23,797 bases of DNA from JAKVJE01 sp047722305 (GCA_047722305.1 JBDNYM010000037.1:1-23797); one strand, 5' to 3'; positions 1 to 8,050 are shown, counted from the stretch's first letter. The notes: generated from the sequence alone by a model not told the origin. Numbers and translations are program-made.

Positions 1-186
1 GCCCTCGTCGGTGAGCTTCCCCCAAGACGACAGGCGGGAGAACTCGCCCAACCCGCCGGTCTTGTCCTCCTTCTCTTTCACCTGCGCATCGGAGCGCATC
101 CACGCCCGCTCCTTTCGGAGCCGGGCGCGACGCTGCTGGCGGGACTCACCATCCTGGACAATGGCGGTCAACGATCGGCGCGCCAT
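1..186 (-). CDS. Unrecognised protein, N-terminal part (runs off window)
   Basis: An open frame of 62 codons begins at an ATG (186) that overlaps the stop of the upstream short frame (TGATG) and stays open to the window edge. The visible part is very basic and charged (QQRRARLRKERAW around residues 17-29), then a KEKEDK segment and GGLGEFSRLSSWGKLTDEG. I do not recognise a family. The tight stop-start overlap suggests translational coupling inside the transfer operon. It could be a separate next gene, or the shifted remainder of the degenerate VirB4-like gene just upstream, since this frame also stays open back through that gene's P-loop region. No signal peptide or membrane segment is visible in this part. 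Confidence 0.5.
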   Translation of the reverse strand, partial: MARRSLTAIVQDGESRQQRRARLRKERAWMRSDAQVKEKEDKTGGLGEFSRLSSWGKLTDEG

Positions 187-392
187 CACTGCGCCTTCCA
201 CCGCAGGGTCGGCGTGAATATCTCCGACTCTCGCACCGCATATGCCTTCGCCGGCATAGATTGGCCGGTCCCGACGTAACCGATTGAGACCATCGGCGCC
301 GGGAGGGTGAGGGCGCGCTGGTAGCACTCCCACGGGTCGAAGTAGAACGCCCGCCGGGAGAGGGGAGTCACAGCAAGTACGGCGGTCATCAT
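186..392 (-). pseudogene. Truncated VirB4/TraE-like conjugation ATPase
   Basis: This 68-codon frame starts at ATGATG overlapping the stop of the SCO6880-family gene, the position where a VirB4-type ATP-binding protein follows in related actinobacterial transfer operons. It carries an FYFDPWECY segment (residues 17-24) and a P-loop at residues 38-45 reading GYVGTGQS. In the family the Walker A is GxxGxGKS, so the invariant lysine is replaced by glutamine. The frame ends about 23 codons after the P-loop, whereas family members continue for several hundred residues with a DPKGEY-like Walker B region that is absent here. I infer a decayed or frameshifted gene. A functional VirB4 could lie further left, outside the window. 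Confidence 0.5.
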
Positions 393-1888
393 CAGCCGAT
401 CTCGTTGGATTTGATGCGCAGCTTCAACCCCAGGGGCAGGGTGGTGATGTTGAAGCCCTGCTCCTGTTGCAGGGTCATGCGGCGGATGTCCATGGAGCAT
501 TTCCCGGCCGCCTCTCGGAGAGCGGATTCGGCCGCGTCGAGCCGGTCGGGCCCATCCCCGTACACCGTGACCGTGCCGGTGAACTCCAGTTCGCCGTACC
601 CGGAGGCGAGGTCCGCCATCCGCTGTGCGATGTCGCCCTTCTCCAGGTCCCGCTGATACACGGTGGTGGCCTTCTCATCCCGCCGTGTCTTGCGGATCTC
701 CTCGGCCTGAATCGTGGACAGCTGCGAGTTGATCTCTTTCTGTGCTCGCCGGTTGCTGCGGGGCTGGTAGGTCATCGACAGGGTGTGGGGGAAATCCATG
801 TTCACCAGGGGTGCCATGAACGAGGCGGGCACCACGTTGCGGGGCCACTCCGTGATCTCCCACGTCGACGCGAACATCCCGTCGGTCTCGATGAACTTCG
901 GATGCTCCACGAACCCCATCGGCCCGGCCGAGCGGGGATCAACACCCTCGAAGGTGCCGTCCCGGTTGGCGATGTCCGCCGACGAAGCCGGGTCGTACGC
1001 TTCCCGGATCAGGCGGGCGACGTCGCGCCCGTTGAGCCAGACCGGCCGGCCCAGACCCGCATCCTCCAGACCGGAGGACACTGCGACGAGTTCCCGGCGC
1101 ATCACGGCGAACTGGGCCCCCGGTCCGCCACCGTGATCCTTGATCATCCGGGCCAACGTCTGCGTCGACAACGCGACCACGAGATAGGACTCGTGGATCA
1201 GGGTGGTCGTCCGGATGCCGTCAAGGAGCGTGACCAGGTTCTCTCGCACCCACGGGGCGTTGCCGGCCATCCCGTGGTCGTCGGCATAGTCCAGCACCGC
1301 CCGGGGAGACGACGCCGACGTGGTCAACAGCACCTGCACACCCACCAGGCCCTGGTGGGCGTGCAGCCCACCTAACAGGGTGGCCCAGGAGTCCACCCGC
1401 TGGTCTTTCACTGACGTGTCTTCCAGCATGAACGACTGGGGATCGACCTTCAGTACGGCGATCATGTTCTTCAGCTTCGGGTCCAGGACGATCGCCCCGG
1501 ACCCGTGTTCCTCGATCATTCGCAACCGGACCAGGCCGCCCTGCAACACGAGGGTGCCGGCTTTGGCGATCGACGACGACCCCGGGCGGCGCCGGAAGAT
1601 GGTCTGTCCCATGAGTTTCCTTCCGTGGAAGATGAAGTACCAGGTCACCCAGTCGCAGAACGGGATGTCCGCATAGGTGCCCAGGCCGAGGGCGAGCAAG
1701 GGCCCCCAGATTGGGAGCGTCACGGCGATCGTCTTGATCGGATTGCCGGCACCGTGCGACAGGCCCAGCAGCAGCAGCAACGCTGCGCCGACCAGGAGGA
1801 CCTGCCGGCCGGAGAGGGTCCCGACGAGGCCGATGCGGGTCCGGTGCGGGAACTTCGCCGCCGGTTCAACCAACCGTTCCTCAGCCAT
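392..1888 (-). CDS. SCO6880-family type IV secretion membrane protein
   Basis: This is a 498-residue protein with two hydrophobic segments near the N-terminus (about residues 28-43 and 50-70), followed by a long soluble region. The layout (short PrgI-like membrane head, then a VirB4 N-domain-like body) and sequence style match the SCO6880 family found in actinobacterial conjugative elements, thought to couple the ATPase to the channel. I place the start at the ATG at 1888: a GGAG lies 9 nt upstream, while the TTG two codons earlier is too close to it. The gene follows the VirB6-like gene by 2 nt and its stop overlaps the ATPase fragment. No P-loop is visible, so it is not itself an ATPase. 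Confidence 0.75.
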   Translation of the reverse strand: MAEERLVEPAAKFPHRTRIGLVGTLSGRQVLLVGAALLLLLGLSHGAGNPIKTIAVTLPIWGPLLALGLGTYADIPFCDWVTWYFIFHGRKLMGQTIFRRRPGSSSIAKAGTLVLQGGLVRLRMIEEHGSGAIVLDPKLKNMIAVLKVDPQSFMLEDTSVKDQRVDSWATLLGGLHAHQGLVGVQVLLTTSASSPRAVLDYADDHGMAGNAPWVRENLVTLLDGIRTTTLIHESYLVVALSTQTLARMIKDHGGGPGAQFAVMRRELVAVSSGLEDAGLGRPVWLNGRDVARLIREAYDPASSADIANRDGTFEGVDPRSAGPMGFVEHPKFIETDGMFASTWEITEWPRNVVPASFMAPLVNMDFPHTLSMTYQPRSNRRAQKEINSQLSTIQAEEIRKTRRDEKATTVYQRDLEKGDIAQRMADLASGYGELEFTGTVTVYGDGPDRLDAAESALREAAGKCSMDIRRMTLQQEQGFNITTLPLGLKLRIKSNEIG

Positions 1889-1890
1889 GA

Positions 1891-3333
1891 TCAAACGCTC
1901 CTCGCGCCGGAAATCGTCGGCCCGGACGCCGCTGCATGCCGTGCTCCCGACTGGTCGGCGGCCGGAGCGGCTGTCCCGGACGGCAGGTTCGAGGCGGGTG
2001 CCGTCGCACCGGTCGACGACGTCCCAGTCGTGGACGTGGCCGGCCCGTTCCCAGATGATGACGTCGACCCGCCGGACTGGCCCGGCGTCCCGGACGCTCC
2101 CGACGTTTGGGCGCCAGAGCGCTCGGACTGTCCCGTGGTCGACGTGGCCGGCCCGTCACCGGCTGCCGGGTCAGGGCCAGCGTTCCCCTGGCCGCCAGAG
2201 GTCTCGCCGGCGGCATTGGAAGACGCAGGCTTCCCACCACCACCATTCCCGATGGTCTTGCCTTTCGACACGATCGCCATACCGGTCTTCACAGCCGCTC
2301 TCGCTCCTGCCACCGGGACGGCCTTGCCGGCATGTTCCTGGCCGCCGGACCCTCCCTGGGCATGTGACTCGAGGTCGAGCCACCCGAAGAACTTCATCGA
2401 CATCAGCGGGGAGAACGACGCCAGGGCCAGCATGATGACGGCGGCCATGATCGCCATGAAGTTGAACGATTTCCCACTGTTCGCGTTGAGGACGCTGACT
2501 CCCATCGCAATGATGATGATCGCCAAGGGTTTCGCCGCCAGTAACGCGAACAGGGTCTTCACCCAACGGGACATGACCTTTTTCCCGGAGCCCTGCATCG
2601 GTATGAACATGACCATGAATGGCAGCGAGGCACCGATCACCAGAATGCCCAGCAACCGGAGCGTCATCACCAAGGAGAAGATGAAGGCGAGGAACCAGAT
2701 GATGCCCACGAAGATCAAGATGATGAGCAATATCGCGAGGACGCCCTGGAGGGTGCTCGCTGCCGGGGTCATCGCGGACATGACCGAGTCCTTCAGGAAG
2801 GTCTGTACGAATCCGGTCGGGTCGGAGGCCTGGCCGGGTGTCGTGCCAAGGATGTGCGAGAAGGAATCCGTGAGGTCTTTCTGATTGACGCCGAGCCCCT
2901 TCATCATGCCGGTGGTGATCTGGTCGAACAGGAGGATGATGGACCAGTCCTTGTTCGCCAGCAGGTAGAGCACGATCCGGAACAGGAACACGGCGCCGAC
3001 CGCCCGCCCCAGCGCGTAGATCAGTTCGACGAGCTTCATCCGGAAGCCGCTCATGATCAGCTGGTAGAAGAACAGGCCGACGATCACGGCGATGGCCAGG
3101 TTGTTGAACAGCGCGTTGGCGACGTTATTCACGTCGTCGAGCTCCGACTGGTTCGCCGCGGAGCTGTCGACCGCCCACCCCAGTGCGGATGCCGCCCAGG
3201 AGATCATCGTGTTGATCGTCGCGGCCAGGAACTGGGCGAGGCCGTTCTGGAGGTTGCAGGCCACATCGAACGTGGTGCACGAGGTATCGGCGTGAACCAG
3301 CGGGGCGGCGAACAGGATTCCGGTGGCGATCAA
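1891..3333 (-). CDS. VirB6-like polytopic channel protein
   Basis: This 480-residue protein has an N-terminal export-like segment (residues 1-16, ending VHADT), a Cys pair (19 and 26), and strongly hydrophobic spans at about residues 78-96, 106-126, 197-245 and 260-312. These are followed from about residue 325 by a long Gly/Ser/Thr/Ala-rich tail with ATSTTG repeats. That is the layout of VirB6/TrbL-type inner channel proteins of Gram-positive type IV secretion systems, whose low-complexity tails are common. The start is a TTG with AAGGA 8-9 nt upstream; no ATG is available nearby. It lies between the VirB2-like and SCO6880-family genes, all in one direction, which supports a transfer-channel role. 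Confidence 0.7.
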   Translation of the reverse strand: MIATGILFAAPLVHADTSCTTFDVACNLQNGLAQFLAATINTMISWAASALGWAVDSSAANQSELDDVNNVANALFNNLAIAVIVGLFFYQLIMSGFRMKLVELIYALGRAVGAVFLFRIVLYLLANKDWSIILLFDQITTGMMKGLGVNQKDLTDSFSHILGTTPGQASDPTGFVQTFLKDSVMSAMTPAASTLQGVLAILLIILIFVGIIWFLAFIFSLVMTLRLLGILVIGASLPFMVMFIPMQGSGKKVMSRWVKTLFALLAAKPLAIIIIAMGVSVLNANSGKSFNFMAIMAAVIMLALASFSPLMSMKFFGWLDLESHAQGGSGGQEHAGKAVPVAGARAAVKTGMAIVSKGKTIGNGGGGKPASSNAAGETSGGQGNAGPDPAAGDGPATSTTGQSERSGAQTSGASGTPGQSGGSTSSSGNGPATSTTGTSSTGATAPASNLPSGTAAPAADQSGARHAAASGPTISGARSV

Positions 3334-3376
3334 CTGTGCGATCCTTCAGGAGAGACGGGGCAGCGACGGGCGGGTG

Positions 3377-3706
3377 CTAGGCGATGGACTGGCCGGTCGC
3401 CCAGTTGATGATGGCCGGGCCAGAGGCGATGAGAATTCCGGCGAACACGGCGACGATCATCCCGGTGATTCCAACAGCTCGGGCAGCACCGTTGGTATTG
3501 ATCTTCCCGAAGGCGAACACCAGGATCGAGATGATCAGCACGAGGACGCACAGGGCCTCGGCGCCGAACATGATCTCCCCGATCCACTGCTCCAGATGCT
3601 GCCAGAACGGCCACGACGACGACGGGGAGATATTCACCGCCGTCTGAACGATCCCAGTTTTGGCGGTCAATGCCGCCTCCTGCACTGCAACAACGAGGTG
3701 CTCCAT
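3377..3706 (-). CDS. VirB2/TrbC-like small membrane protein
   Basis: This 109-residue protein starts at an ATG with AAGGAG 6 nt upstream; longer frames lack such a site. It has two hydrophobic helices (about residues 45-65 and 74-95) separated by a short polar loop GKINTNGAA, then ends with GPAIINWATGQSIA. Two helices with a short polar hairpin are typical of VirB2/TrbC pilin-type or channel-lining subunits. It sits directly upstream of the VirB6-like gene (43 nt gap), as expected. No obvious cleavable signal peptide is seen, so it may be a membrane channel component rather than a true pilin. One copy of the recurrent TTGCGC/TTCTCT motif lies 38-59 nt upstream. Confidence 0.6.
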   Translation of the reverse strand: MEHLVVAVQEAALTAKTGIVQTAVNISPSSSWPFWQHLEQWIGEIMFGAEALCVLVLIISILVFAFGKINTNGAARAVGITGMIVAVFAGILIASGPAIINWATGQSIA

Positions 3707-3743
3707 GACGGGCTCCTTCTTCCTCCGTACGGTTGGACACAGG

Positions 3744-3765
3744 AGAGAAGGAGCCCAGCGCGCAA
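3744..3765 (-). promoter_or_regulatory. Recurrent intergenic motif, copy A
   Basis: On the minus strand it reads TTGCGC, 10 bases, TTCTCT, upstream of the VirB2-like gene and just after an 11-bp perfect hairpin. It is one of four copies in this element. This copy lacks the CTAG extension seen in the others (it continues CCTG). Function unknown: promoter-like, processing or anti-termination signal. Confidence 0.45.
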
Positions 3766-3772
3766 AACAGCA

Positions 3773-3811
3773 GGAGGGGGAGGCCACGCCCAAGGCGCAA
3801 CCTCCCCCTCC
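3773..3811 (-). terminator. Hairpin after VirB8-like gene
   Basis: A perfect 11-bp inverted repeat (GGAGGGGGAGG at 3773-3783, CCTCCCCCTCC at 3801-3811) has an inner CGCC/GGCG stem. It follows the stop of the 3832-4584 gene by about 20 nt and is followed on the minus strand by TGCTGTTTTGCGC, so a weak U-run is present. Probably an intrinsic or attenuating terminator. Confidence 0.6.
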
Positions 3812-3831
3812 CTGGGGAGAACCGAGACTGG

Positions 3832-4584
3832 CTAGATGCCCATCACTTCCACGTCATAGAGCCCAGTGACCCCGCAGCGGCCATCCTGGACAGACGGGGT
3901 ATCCCCGGCTGGGTGCTGGGATTGGCAGAGCGCAGAGTGGGGCTGGTGCGCCAGGAACACGTACATCGTGGTCTGCTGGTCTTTGAGATGGTCCGTGGTG
4001 AGCGTGCCGTCGTCACCGGTGTAGGTGACGGTCTCGTCATAGGTGACCTGCACCTGCAAAATATCGGCCTGGTAGATCGCCCCGAACCGGCCCGTGTACT
4101 TCGCCGCGGTCAGCTGCCGGACATCGTTGGTGTACTGCGGGCTGTATTGCAGCATCTGGGCGCACTCACTGGTGTTCGCCCCCACCCGGAGTCGGGCGAC
4201 ACTATCGGAGAGATTGTCGATGACCGTCTGGTCTTTGGGGGCGCGGTCCTTGGTCGCGTCACACGAGTAGTAGGCCTTCACGATATCGACCGCGGTCGTC
4301 TTGTTCTCGGCGGGCACGGGGGAGGTGTCCCGAGCCTGGCTGTCGGGCATCGTCGGGTAGGTGGCTAGCAGCGACTTGTCGACTGGGGCGACTGACTGTG
4401 AGCTGGTGTAGGCCATCGGAGGCCTGGAAGGCGTCGCGGTCTTCTGGACGGATCGTGAGGCCGGCGCCACTTTCGTGGGCGAGGGTTGGCTCACGACGAA
4501 GGCGATCGCACCGGCGGCGAACAGGGCGATGATCGCCAGGATGATGGTCGCCGGCCGGTGGGCCTTGACCCAGGAACGAAGCAT
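3832..4584 (-). CDS. VirB8-like membrane-anchored transfer protein
   Basis: This 250-residue protein has a short basic N-terminus, one membrane anchor at about residues 13-33, a Pro/Ser/Thr-rich linker to about residue 95, and a globular C-terminal domain. That domain contains KAYYSCDATKD, a run of alternating beta-like segments (ILQVQVTYDETVTYTG), and Cys residues that could form a disulfide (in the ALCQSQH and GRCGVTG regions). A single anchor plus an external NTF2-like-sized domain fits VirB8/TcpC-type scaffold proteins. This is by layout only; I see no diagnostic motif. It lies 16 nt downstream of the wall hydrolase and upstream of the channel genes, supporting a transfer role. Confidence 0.45.
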   Translation of the reverse strand: MLRSWVKAHRPATIILAIIALFAAGAIAFVVSQPSPTKVAPASRSVQKTATPSRPPMAYTSSQSVAPVDKSLLATYPTMPDSQARDTSPVPAENKTTAVDIVKAYYSCDATKDRAPKDQTVIDNLSDSVARLRVGANTSECAQMLQYSPQYTNDVRQLTAAKYTGRFGAIYQADILQVQVTYDETVTYTGDDGTLTTDHLKDQQTTMYVFLAHQPHSALCQSQHPAGDTPSVQDGRCGVTGLYDVEVMGI

Positions 4585-4600
4585 GGTTGTTCTCTTTCCG

Positions 4601-5764
4601 CTAGTCGTTGAGGATGTGCTGGAAATGGACGTTCTTGGACCAGATCGGGCCGGTCCTGATCCCGAGTTTGGGGCTCGCGGCCTCCACGATTTGGTTCGGG
4701 CCGATCAGGATGGCCACATGTGACCCGTCGTTCCAGGCCACGATGTCTCCGACTTTTGCGTCCGCGGCGGACACCGTCTTCCCGGTCTTCCCCTGGGCCG
4801 CGGCGAGATGCACCAGGTTGATGCCGAAATGCTGATACGTGTACATGACGAGCCCGGAGCAGTCGAACTTGCCCGGCGTGCCAGTGGCCGGCCCCGCATC
4901 GCCCCACACGTACTGACCGCCGACGAACTGCTTGGCGAAGTCCGCCACCGCCTGGCCGGCCTGATCGGAGGTCATCCCGGCCAGGGACACCGCCCCACCA
5001 GTAGTGTCCTGTCCCTGCTCGCACCACGGGTCGCTCGATGATGTGTCCGTCGACGTCGTCGTCGACGTGGAGAACGTGGAGGAGATATTCGCACTGGTGA
5101 GGGCCTGGTCGATCATGTCGGCGATCGGCGCCCATTTGCTGTACGCATCGGGGGTCGCCGACACCTGCACCTTCTGTGCGGCCTTCCCCGAATCCAGCGA
5201 CTCCCAGTTCTTGATATCGAGGAGGCCCTTCGGGGCCTTCCCGCCTCGAGGACCGGCCTTCCCACCGAAGAACGCGGACGTGGAATACACCACGTCCATG
5301 AGTTGCTGCCATGACCCCCAGTTCGCCGATGGCCGCTGCTGGTACAGGCCGAACGAGTCATGGTCGGACCCGTTGCCCTGGTTCGGGACTCCCGCGGATG
5401 CGGGATCAGCGGACGTGTTCGAGAGCACTTTCAGCCCGGACTCTTGCAGGGCGACAATGAGGGCGATCTTCACGCCGTTGTCGTCGACGCCCATGGCTTT
5501 CCCCGTCGCGTAGATGCCGGCAGCGTTCGACCAGGTCGCGGGACTCATCGTGATCCGGGCCTGGCCCGCGCGGAACGTGTTGCTCGTGGTCGGGGCCCCC
5601 GACCACGACGTCACCGTCTGGGCGGTCCCGCAGTCGGCCCCGGACCCGAACCCGAACGCGAGCACGGTCATCACCCCGACCGGAACCGCGACCGGAGCCA
5701 TGATGATGAGACTGGCGATCACTCCGAGCGTGATCCACAAGCCGGTGTGCGAGGTCCGGCTCAT
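4601..5764 (-). CDS. Two-domain peptidoglycan hydrolase (lysozyme-like + NlpC/P60)
   Basis: This 387-residue protein has a membrane anchor or signal (residues 9-40), then a lysozyme/transglycosylase-like domain (about 75-225) with ALQESGL (Glu108 the likely acid) and the typical SDHDSFGLYQQRPS stretch. A Ser/Thr-rich linker (227-245) follows, then an NlpC/P60 domain (270-387) with catalytic Cys302 in FDCSGLV and His349 in DGSHVAI. It probably opens the cell wall for the mating channel, like the CwlT or VirB1-type enzymes of Gram-positive conjugative elements. The start ATG at 5764 overlaps the stop of the preceding small gene (ATGA), which I prefer to the longer frame. Both active sites look intact. 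Confidence 0.85.
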   Translation of the reverse strand: MSRTSHTGLWITLGVIASLIIMAPVAVPVGVMTVLAFGFGSGADCGTAQTVTSWSGAPTTSNTFRAGQARITMSPATWSNAAGIYATGKAMGVDDNGVKIALIVALQESGLKVLSNTSADPASAGVPNQGNGSDHDSFGLYQQRPSANWGSWQQLMDVVYSTSAFFGGKAGPRGGKAPKGLLDIKNWESLDSGKAAQKVQVSATPDAYSKWAPIADMIDQALTSANISSTFSTSTTTSTDTSSSDPWCEQGQDTTGGAVSLAGMTSDQAGQAVADFAKQFVGGQYVWGDAGPATGTPGKFDCSGLVMYTYQHFGINLVHLAAAQGKTGKTVSAADAKVGDIVAWNDGSHVAILIGPNQIVEAASPKLGIRTGPIWSKNVHFQHILND

Positions 5765-5958
5765 TTGCCGCCGCCGATCCAGAACATGACGTACCCCCAG
5801 CCGCACAGCACCCCGCCGATCACCCAGTAGGCGACCGCAACACGATGCTTGCGGTCATCCGGCATCACCCGGCGCCACCACGCAGACCGGGCCCGGCGGC
5901 GCGCCTGCTTCTTGAGACGCCGCCTCTCCCGCCACGAGCGCTGCACGGGGTCGCTCAT
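5761..5958 (-). CDS. Small basic single-span membrane protein
   Basis: This is a 65-residue protein. The first half is strikingly basic (RERRRLKKQARRRARSAWWRR), followed by one hydrophobic span (about residues 42-60) and a short GGGK tail. Start and stop overlap both neighbours by 4 nt, so it is translationally coupled between the DUF4913-like gene and the wall hydrolase. I do not recognise a family. The arrangement suggests a cytoplasmic, nucleic-acid- or phospholipid-binding head on a membrane anchor, serving the transfer apparatus. Confidence 0.65.
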   Translation of the reverse strand: MSDPVQRSWRERRRLKKQARRRARSAWWRRVMPDDRKHRVAVAYWVIGGVLCGWGYVMFWIGGGK

Positions 5959-6605
5959 ACTGCCTGTTCCTCCACTTGTTCGGGGTCGGTGCCGATCTCG
6001 GGGAGCTGGTTGCTGGCGAAGTGCCCGAAGTGCTCCAGGAACCCGTGGATCTCGGCCCGGTTCTCATCCACCGCCGTGTAGTCGCCGACCGGGGTGGTGT
6101 TCTTCTCCGGCCAGAGTTCGACGTCCGCCCAGGGCTGCACGTGGCCGGTTTTGTGCTTGCCTGCGGCGACACAGCCGGTGGTCTTCACCCACTCCCGCAT
6201 GGAGGGGATCAGGTGCTGGTGCAGCTGGAACATGTACTCGCGGGGCGACGCCGGCGACCCCGTCTTCGAGTACATGAACTCGTGGAACTGGTACCAGGCG
6301 GTGAGCTCGTGCAGCATCTCCTGGTGCTGCCACCAGCACTGCGGAATCACCTCGCCGGGCAGGTGGAACGTGGCGACCAGGTGCTCCACGAACGGGGCCA
6401 GTTCGGACACCACGAACACGGCAAAGTCCTGCCGGGAGGACTGCCACAAATCGATCGGCGCCGCCGGCGCCGTCGCCTGCTCCATCTGCTCCCGCTGGGC
6501 CTCGGCCTGCTCCTCGAACTGGGCGGCCAGAGCATCCTGATCCGAAAACTCCTCCTGTCCGTCGGACGTCTCCCCGCTGCCGGGGATCGGGTCCTGGACG
6601 TTCAT
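5955..6605 (-). CDS. DUF4913-like protein
   Basis: This 216-residue protein starts at ATG 6605 in MNVQDPIPG; the longer open frame upstream reads through a hairpin and is not protein-like. Residues 20-50 are acidic and Gln/Glu-rich. The core (about 60-150) has FVVSELAPFVEHLV, QCWWQHQEMLHELTAWYQFHE and a trailing PSMREWVK, which resembles the DUF4913 pattern (paired Trp, His, then an acidic/aromatic helix) seen in many actinobacterial mobile elements. Function is unknown. It overlaps the next gene by 4 nt and is the first gene of the five-gene run leading into the channel genes. Confidence 0.55.
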   Translation of the reverse strand: MNVQDPIPGSGETSDGQEEFSDQDALAAQFEEQAEAQREQMEQATAPAAPIDLWQSSRQDFAVFVVSELAPFVEHLVATFHLPGEVIPQCWWQHQEMLHELTAWYQFHEFMYSKTGSPASPREYMFQLHQHLIPSMREWVKTTGCVAAGKHKTGHVQPWADVELWPEKNTTPVGDYTAVDENRAEIHGFLEHFGHFASNQLPEIGTDPEQVEEQAV

Positions 6606-6628
6606 GACCGCACCCCCAAAGACTGGAA

Positions 6629-6679
6629 GGGACGCAGCCCAGCCCGGGGCAAGGGAACCCCAAGCTTGGACTGCGCCCC
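6629..6679 (-). terminator. Imperfect nested hairpin in 221-bp gap
   Basis: GGG-A-CGCAG (6629-6637) pairs with CTGCGCCC (6671-6678), with an inner GGGG/CCCC stem (6646-6649 and 6658-6661) and a CCAAGCTTGG palindrome. It lies 24 nt upstream of the DUF4913-like start. It may be a terminator for the upstream gene or a structured leader. The rest of 6680-6826 holds nothing I can identify. Confidence 0.35.
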
Positions 6680-6826
6680 AATGCCGACACCACTCGGCAA
6701 CCCCCTGTCGTGCCCGCTCCGGAGAGCAGCAACAATGTCGGTCTCTCGGGCGATAACACGACAGGTCGAATCCCGCCCGGCAAGAGCCGCGGCGGGAAGT
6801 ATCAACACGTGGACGAGCCGCATGGC

Positions 6827-7318
6827 TCAGTCCACGTTCTCGGTGACGTTGCGGGACTCCGGGTCCGCCACCTCGGCGAGGATGATCTCCAGCAGGTCCT
6901 CGCCCTCGTACTCGCGGTTGTCGATCCACCACCCCGCCCGCAGGATCTGTTTGGCCGGGGCGAGGACCTCCGTGTCGAACGCCTCATCATCCGGATACCG
7001 GTCGGGCACGAACTGTTCGTGCAGGCTCTTGATCGCCTCAGCACGCAACGTGTCCGCCCAGCCCACCGCTTTCGGGGACCCTGTGAGTTCGGGGAGTCCG
7101 TTCAACTGGTCGAAGTGGGCCGCATCCTCACGGTCCTGCTCCCGCATCTTCTGCGCCCACTCCGCGCGGTGTGCCTCACGCCAGCAGTCCGGGCACTGGC
7201 CCTTGCGTTCGAAGAACCGCACCAGGCCCGCGCGATCGCCCGGCTTCCTCTTCGACAGGTCCACCGTCCCGGTGTGCCCGCAGCTGAACTCGACCTCGTA
7301 CGTCGTTGGAATCGCCAT
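6827..7318 (-). CDS. Hypothetical protein with N-terminal Zn-ribbon-like motif
   Basis: This 163-residue protein starts at an ATG with a strong GGAGGGGAG upstream. The N-terminus has Cys13-x-His15 (SCGHTG) and Cys42-x-x-Cys45 (QCPDCW), a plausible four-ligand zinc site. The rest is mostly helical and acidic (REQDREDAAHFDQLNG, EYEGEDLLEIILAEVADPE). No signal peptide or membrane span is visible. I do not recognise a family. It follows a copy of the recurrent TTGCGC/TTCTCTAG motif placed only 17 nt before its start codon, and precedes the DUF4913-like gene after a 221-bp gap. Confidence 0.65.
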   Translation of the reverse strand: MAIPTTYEVEFSCGHTGTVDLSKRKPGDRAGLVRFFERKGQCPDCWREAHRAEWAQKMREQDREDAAHFDQLNGLPELTGSPKAVGWADTLRAEAIKSLHEQFVPDRYPDDEAFDTEVLAPAKQILRAGWWIDNREYEGEDLLEIILAEVADPESRNVTENVD

Positions 7319-7335
7319 CGTTGCTCCCCTCCGCG

Positions 7336-7359
7336 CTAGAGAAGCCGGGGCCGGCGCAA
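7336..7359 (-). promoter_or_regulatory. Recurrent intergenic motif, copy B
   Basis: The minus strand reads TTGCGC, 10 bases, TTCTCTAG. It ends 17 nt before the start codon at 7318, leaving little room for a conventional promoter plus leader. Its spacer forms one arm of a perfect 10-bp inverted repeat (GGGCCGGCGC 7348-7357 with GCGCCGGCCC 7418-7427) that spans the end of the upstream gene. Confidence 0.45.
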
Positions 7360-7411
7360 AACGATGACCACCGCCCCCGTGAGAGCGACGGAAACAGCCA
7401 CGAGGTCAGGA

Positions 7412-8041
7412 TCAGGGGCGCCGGCCCGCGAGGATCTTCATGGCCTCTATGGCGGGATCAGTGGGGTTCGGGCGCATCCGCGGCGGGACGAGATGCCCCG
7501 GCCGGTACCGTTCGCATTCCTCGATCGTCATGACCCGGCCTGTGGTGGGCAACCCGAGAAGCGCATTCAGGGTCTGCCGCCAGGCGTTCCACGTTCTCCA
7601 TACTTGCCAGTTCGCCCAGCCGTCGTAAGCCATGAGGAGACCAACAGTGATGAGCACGAAGACTTCGACAGAGATCCCCGTCCCGACTCCGGCAACGAGT
7701 GCCGCCGCGACGAGCAGCAGCATCGTGATAATGAGGAGCGCGCCGATAACGATGTACACCCACCAGCAGAATTTCAGGGGTGTTGCGGCTTCGAAAGTCA
7801 GCCGCGATACGAGGCGGGTCCTGACTTGCCGGCGCATGGCCGCCGACAACACTTCATCCACAGGATCGTGATCCTTCAGCTCCGAGGCTTCCTGGTTCAG
7901 ACGGCGCAGACGTCCAATCTCACCACCGGCGTTCTTCAAAACCTGCACACCCATACTGGAGAGCCCGGTTACCGCGGCGGCGGCGACAGCCGTAAGAACC
8001 GTAGGAAGGTCGATGGCCTCGAGGAGTTCGTACAGGTCCAC
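7412..8041 (-). CDS. Hypothetical membrane protein
   Basis: This 209-residue protein starts at a GTG 9 nt after the preceding gene's stop and has only a weak ribosome site, so translation may be coupled. It has a short hydrophobic stretch at about residues 12-32 (VLTAVAAAAVTGLSSMGV), a polar helical region, and two adjacent spans at about 92-118 and 122-142. The tail is soluble and ends ILAGRRP. No family is recognised. It sits between the surface module and the channel module, in the same direction. Confidence 0.6.
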   Translation of the reverse strand: MDLYELLEAIDLPTVLTAVAAAAVTGLSSMGVQVLKNAGGEIGRLRRLNQEASELKDHDPVDEVLSAAMRRQVRTRLVSRLTFEAATPLKFCWWVYIVIGALLIITMLLLVAAALVAGVGTGISVEVFVLITVGLLMAYDGWANWQVWRTWNAWRQTLNALLGLPTTGRVMTIEECERYRPGHLVPPRMRPNPTDPAIEAMKILAGRRP

Positions 8042-8050
8042 CCATCGAGT

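Noticed and set aside
1505..2884. 459-codon plus-strand frame opposite the VirB6-like gene
   Set aside because: Low-complexity Pro/Asp/Ala composition mirrors the Ser/Gly/Thr tail of the real gene; no ribosome site or domain.
6761..6780. T-arm-like GGTCGAATCC suggesting a tRNA
   Set aside because: Flanking bases do not pair as a T-stem, and no acceptor, D or anticodon arms can be found.
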